Source of the DNA: DASUPK01 sp963744105
Lineage (GTDB): Bacteria > Actinomycetota > Thermoleophilia > Solirubrobacterales > 70-9
Length of the DNA: 64,000 bases
Direction: 5' to 3'
NCBI GenBank assembly: GCA_963744105.1
Contig: CAVUSJ010000008.1
Coordinates: 258,574-322,573 of the forward strand
This document shows, piece after piece, positions 53,904 through 64,000 of this stretch. The notes beneath the pieces are model-generated. The model had not been told where the DNA came from and did not search any database. It worked only from the letters and a program-made list of their open reading frames with translations. Positions within the stretch are counted from its first letter, which is position 1, and each line of letters opens with the position of its first letter. The translations under genes were made by a program, and so were the position numbers.

Positions 53904-53980
53904 GGGTGGCGCCGTAGGAGGGGGCCCACGGGCGCGATTTCTGAGCGCCCGTGGGAGGTTCCTGCGGCGACAGGACCCGC
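53904..53980 (+). repeat. Conserved double-stem hairpin element, copy 2
   Basis: 77 bp, 73 of 77 columns identical to 5690-5765. Outer stem 53911-53919 with 53960-53968 (9 bp with one G-U), inner stem 53925-53935 with 53945-53955 (11 bp perfect), loop GATTTCTGA. It lies 38 bp after the VOC gene and 10 bp before the end of convergent rpoC. Confidence 0.85.
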
Positions 53981-53990
53981 CGCCTGAGCG

Positions 53991-61627
<7,637 letters not shown>

Positions 61628-61711
61628 CTCGGCGACTCCTCAAAGTATTAGAAGGCTTGTGAGACCGCGCAAGAATCGGGCAGCAGGGCTCACCGGGCGC
61701 GCGAACCGTGC

Positions 61712-61740
61712 ATAGTAACGCACGGCAACCGTTTGGTCAA
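61712..61740 (-). promoter_or_regulatory. Promoter of rpoB
   Basis: TTGACC (61740-61735), exact 17-nt spacer, TACTAT (61717-61712), about 85 nt before the rpoB start. This lets rpoBC be transcribed separately from rplJL. Confidence 0.7.
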
Positions 61741-61823
61741 GGGTTGCTAACACGCCCCCGAAAGGGCACGCGCCGGGATCTTACTCCCAATCTGTGCGGA
61801 GTGGTGCAGTTTGTGACTCGTTG

Positions 61824-62207
61824 CTACTTGATCTCGGCGGTGCCGCCGGCCTCCTCGATCTCCTTGAGCAGGCCCTCGGCCTCCTCGCGCTCGATCGCCT
61901 CCTTGACGGGCTTTGGAGCCTCGTCAACGAGAGCCTTGGCCTCCTTGAGGCCCAGTCCGGTGGCGGCGCGCACGACCTTGATCACGCCGATCTTCTTGTC
62001 CCCGGCGCCGGTCAGGACGAGGTCAACCGTCCCGGCCTCCTCCTCGCCCGCTCCGTCACCGGCCGGGCCGCCCGCTGCGGGGGCTGCGGCCGCGACAGCG
62101 GTCGCGGAGACGCCGAACTCCTCCTCGAGCGCCTTGATCCGCTCGGAGAGCTCGAGCACCGAGATGCCCTTCAGCTCGTCGATCCATTCCTGCGTACTGG
62201 TTGCCAT
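61824..62207 (-). CDS. rplL: 50S ribosomal protein L7/L12
   Basis: 127 residues. N-terminal dimerisation helices (TQEWIDELKGISVLELSERI), an Ala/Gly hinge (AAAPAAGGPAGDGAGEEEAG) and the C-terminal factor-binding domain (GDKKIGVIKVVRAATGLGLK, EAKALVDEAPKPVKEAIERE). Stalk protein recruiting GTPases. Its Shine-Dalgarno (AAGGAGG) and start overlap the end of the small acidic ORF. Confidence 0.97.
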   Translation of the reverse strand: MATSTQEWIDELKGISVLELSERIKALEEEFGVSATAVAAAAPAAGGPAGDGAGEEEAGTVDLVLTGAGDKKIGVIKVVRAATGLGLKEAKALVDEAPKPVKEAIEREEAEGLLKEIEEAGGTAEIK

Positions 62208-62407
62208 CAGCTGGCGTCCTCCTTGTTCTCGTCAGAGTCGTCTGAAGTCTCTTCTTCCGCTGGCGCGTCCTCCGCGGCAGCCTCCTCGCCCAAGTCCTGG
62301 TCGCCCTCGCCCGTCTCCGTCGGCTCGCTCTGGCCGGCCTCTTCGCCTTCCGGTGCCTGCTCCTCGGAGGTCTCCTCCGGGGACTCGGCGGGCTCGGGGT
62401 CAGTCAC
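62207..62407 (-). CDS. Small highly acidic ORF between rplJ and rplL
   Basis: 66 codons from GTG 62407, with GAGGAGG about 9 nt upstream; its TGA overlaps the rplL start (TGATG). Composition is extreme: VTDPEPAESPEETSEEQAPE ... DDSDENKEDAS, about 40% Asp/Glu, almost no hydrophobic residues. Either a separate intrinsically disordered protein translated between the stalk proteins or the detached end of the L10 acidic tail: a second acidic stretch (SAEGEEASSGD) lies between the L10 stop and this GTG in another frame. No known family. Confidence 0.45.
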   Translation of the reverse strand: MTDPEPAESPEETSEEQAPEGEEAGQSEPTETGEGDQDLGEEAAAEDAPAEEETSDDSDENKEDAS

Positions 62408-62441
62408 CAGAAGAAGCCTCCTCGCCTTCGGCGGACTCTCA

Positions 62442-63092
62442 TCAGAACCATTGAGTCGCCTCGGCTGCGGGGGCTTCATCCTCCTTCGGCGTCTCTTCCG
62501 CCTCCTTGGGCGCCTCCTCTTCCTCAGCCGGGGTTTCCTCGGCCTGAGCCTCCGCTTCGGCTGGGGCCTCGCCGCTGACCAGGCCCTGCTCGGCGATCTG
62601 GCCGAGCTGGATGGCCAGGCCCTGGATCATCGAGCCGAGGCCGCGCACCAGGCCGGTGAGCGGGCTGGCCACGATGCCGGCCAGCTGGGCGTTGAGGGCG
62701 TCGCGGCCGGGCAGGCGGGCGATCGCCTTGAAGGAGTCGGGGTCGAGAGCCTCCCCGTCCATCATCCCGCCCTTGTAGTCCAAGAGCTCCCACTCGGAGC
62801 CGAGGCGGTTGAGGGTCTTCGCGGCCAGCGCGGCGTCGCCCTTGACCAGCGCGAGGGCGGTGGGCCCGCTCAGGAAGTCCTTGAGGCCGTCGGTCCCGGC
62901 CTCGTCCGCGGCGCGCAGGGTGAGGCGGTTCTTGACGACGCGGAATCGGGTGTCGGCATCGCGCAAGGTGGCGCGCAGCTCGGCGGCCTGGGGCACGCTG
63001 ATCCCGCGGTAGTCGACCGCGAAGATCGCCGACGAGTCCTTGAGCTCGGTGGCGAGCTCGTCGACCACTGCTGTCTTCTGCTCTCTGTCCAT
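62442..63092 (-). CDS. rplJ: 50S ribosomal protein L10 with acidic C-terminal tail
   Basis: 216 residues from ATG 63092 (MDREQKTAVVDELATELKDS), the conserved L10 N-terminus; an in-frame TTG at 63119 lies in the T-run of a terminator-like hairpin and is rejected. Core GISVPQAAELRATLRDADTR, RVVKNRLTLRAADEAGTDGL, helix alpha-8 that holds L12 dimers (~155-175). From residue ~174 an Ala/Glu-rich tail of about 43 residues follows. Ends in ATQWF at a TGATGA double stop. Confidence 0.94.
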   Translation of the reverse strand: MDREQKTAVVDELATELKDSSAIFAVDYRGISVPQAAELRATLRDADTRFRVVKNRLTLRAADEAGTDGLKDFLSGPTALALVKGDAALAAKTLNRLGSEWELLDYKGGMMDGEALDPDSFKAIARLPGRDALNAQLAGIVASPLTGLVRGLGSMIQGLAIQLGQIAEQGLVSGEAPAEAEAQAEETPAEEEEAPKEAEETPKEDEAPAAEATQWF

Positions 63093-63117
63093 TTCAGTCT
63101 CGTTCGCTGCCTGCGCC

Positions 63118-63240
63118 AAAGAAAAGACCCGCGCGCAGGCGGGCCAGAGCGGGCGGTCGTCAGACCGGGTGACTCTCGCTCACCTGCGTCGGACTTCCGG
63201 ACCTCCCTATATATGGAGTGCCCCGCCGACGGTCTTTGGC
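63118..63240 (-). ncRNA. L10 (rplJ) mRNA leader with attenuator
   Basis: The rplA-rplJ gap on the minus strand holds a structured leader: CCAAAGACCGTCGGCGGGGC, GGAGGTCCGGAAGTCCGACG, GCAGGTGAGCGAGAGTCACC, as in the L10-binding leader class. It ends with hairpin CCCGC-N6-GCGGG (63143-63128) followed by TCTTTTCTTT, an attenuator-like element. Expected role: L10(L12)n feedback on rplJL. Confidence 0.65.
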
Positions 63241-63262
63241 GGCAGTTGTTCGGCGCGCAATG

Positions 63263-64000
63263 TTAGGCGGTCGCGGGCTCCTCCGCGGGCTGGTCTTCGC
63301 TGGGGGTGGATTCGTCCTCGCCGGCGCCATCCCCGGAAGCGGTGGCTCCGGCGCCCAGCATGATCTCGCCGCGGCGGGTCCGCGAGGAGTCCACCCGGAT
63401 ACCCGGGCCCATCGTCGTGGTGACGGTGATCGAGAGGATGTAGCGGCCCTTCGCGGCGGCAGGCTTCGCGCGGATGATCTCCTCGATCACGGCCGCGTAG
63501 TTCTCGAGCAGGTCCTCCTCGGAGAAGCTGGTCTTGCCGATCGCGAGGTGAACGATCGCCTGGCGGTCGGTGCGGTACTCGACCTTGCCGGCCTTGGCCT
63601 CGTCGACGGCCTTGGCGATGTCCTCGGTGACCGTGCCGACCTTGGGGTTCGGCATCTTGCCCTGCGGCCCGAGGACCCGGCCCAGCTTGCCGACCTTCGG
63701 CATCTGCGAGGGGTGGGCGATCGCGACGTCGAAGTCGGTCCAGCCGCCCTCGATCCGCTCGGCGAGGTCGTCGGAGCCGACGAAGTCGGCGCCGGCCTCG
63801 GTGGCCTGTCGGGCGGCGTCGCCCTCGGCGAAGACCGCAATCGAGACGTTCTTGCCGAGGCCCTTCGGCAGGGCGAGCGTCCCGCGCAGCTGCTCCTCCG
63901 CGTGGCGGACGTTGACGCCGAGGCGGATGTGGAGCTCGACGGTCTCGTCGAACTTGGCGCCGGACGTCTCCTTGACCAGATGGATCGCCTCCGCGGGCGG
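63263..64000 (-). CDS. rplA: 50S ribosomal protein L1, N-terminus outside the window
   Basis: 246 codons are visible, open to the window edge. FDETVELHIRLGVNVRHAEE, GTLALPKGLGKNVSIAVFAE, MPKVGKLGRVLGPQGKMPNP, TVTTTMGPGIRVDSSR identify L1, the mobile stalk protein at the E site. A ~32-residue acidic tail (ATASGDGAGEDESTPSEDQP) ends the protein. rplK is expected just upstream, outside the window. Confidence 0.95.
   Translation of the reverse strand, partial: PPAEAIHLVKETSGAKFDETVELHIRLGVNVRHAEEQLRGTLALPKGLGKNVSIAVFAEGDAARQATEAGADFVGSDDLAERIEGGWTDFDVAIAHPSQMPKVGKLGRVLGPQGKMPNPKVGTVTEDIAKAVDEAKAGKVEYRTDRQAIVHLAIGKTSFSEEDLLENYAAVIEEIIRAKPAAAKGRYILSITVTTTMGPGIRVDSSRTRRGEIMLGAGATASGDGAGEDESTPSEDQPAEEPATA

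Noticed and set aside
61745..61775. Hairpin GCCC-TTTC-GGGGGC after rplL as a terminator
   Set aside because: Weak stem and no T-run; not enough to call.
63093..63119. TTG start for rplJ at 63119
   Set aside because: It lies in the T-run after a hairpin; MDREQKTAVV from ATG 63092 matches the conserved L10 N-terminus.

Overview
The window is high-GC actinobacterial chromosome. The gene set (Mce proteins, ChoD-type GMC oxidoreductase, LtrA, class-II/leaderless starts, an actinobacterial-style rpoBC/str/S10/spc/alpha cluster with many charged protein tails) suggests the class Thermoleophilia (Solirubrobacterales/Gaiellales-like). That placement is inference from gene content, not a phylogeny.

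Left part (1-28.3 kb), mixed accessory and housekeeping genes. Two Mce/MlaD genes read off the left edge, followed by a TetR regulator divergent from a cholesterol-oxidase-like GMC enzyme with a symmetric tandem-palindrome operator between them. Next come superoxide dismutase, a TVP38-type membrane protein, an NTF2-like protein, tRNA-Pro(CGG), a large Ig-repeat lipoprotein with two secreted or membrane genes upstream, a DsbA-like thiol protein and a Nif3 protein. Then a small IF2-N/HTH-like protein with a strong promoter, a long-chain acyl-CoA ligase, glycerate kinase, a secreted hydrolase broken by many frameshifts, an SDR, a patatin, a DD-carboxypeptidase, ligA, surE, an FTR1 iron permease behind a DtxR/IdeR-like box, and truA.

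Right part (28.3-64 kb), the translation/transcription supercluster. Everything essential is on the minus strand, transcribed from right to left: rplA, L10 leader, rplJ, a small acidic ORF, rplL, rpoB, rpoC, rpsL, rpsG, fusA, tuf, the S10/spc genes through secY, adk and map, then rpmJ, rpsM, rpsK, rpsD, rpoA, rplQ and truA. This series is punctured by four islands of plus-strand, non-ribosomal genes: 27.7-28.3 kb, 31.5-33.6 kb, 50.2-51.6 kb and 52.6-53.9 kb. infA is missing from its usual place beside rpmJ.

Main oddities. (1) A 76-77 bp element occurs twice, each time in the 3' flank of a plus-strand gene facing a convergent minus-strand gene; it folds into a long two-part hairpin and every substitution between copies is paired, wobble or in a loop. 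(2) Ribosomal proteins L22, S17, L5, L10, S5 and both large RNA polymerase subunits carry long disordered charged extensions. (3) At least eight genes have a TANNNT -10 hexamer 6-8 nt before the start codon, implying leaderless mRNAs. (4) Frameshifts are frequent (mce x2, tetR, several secreted genes, even adk and rpsQ); because they hit essential genes and conserved sequence resumes after each, uncorrected indels in the assembly are the simplest reading, and all frame-broken calls below should be taken in that light.
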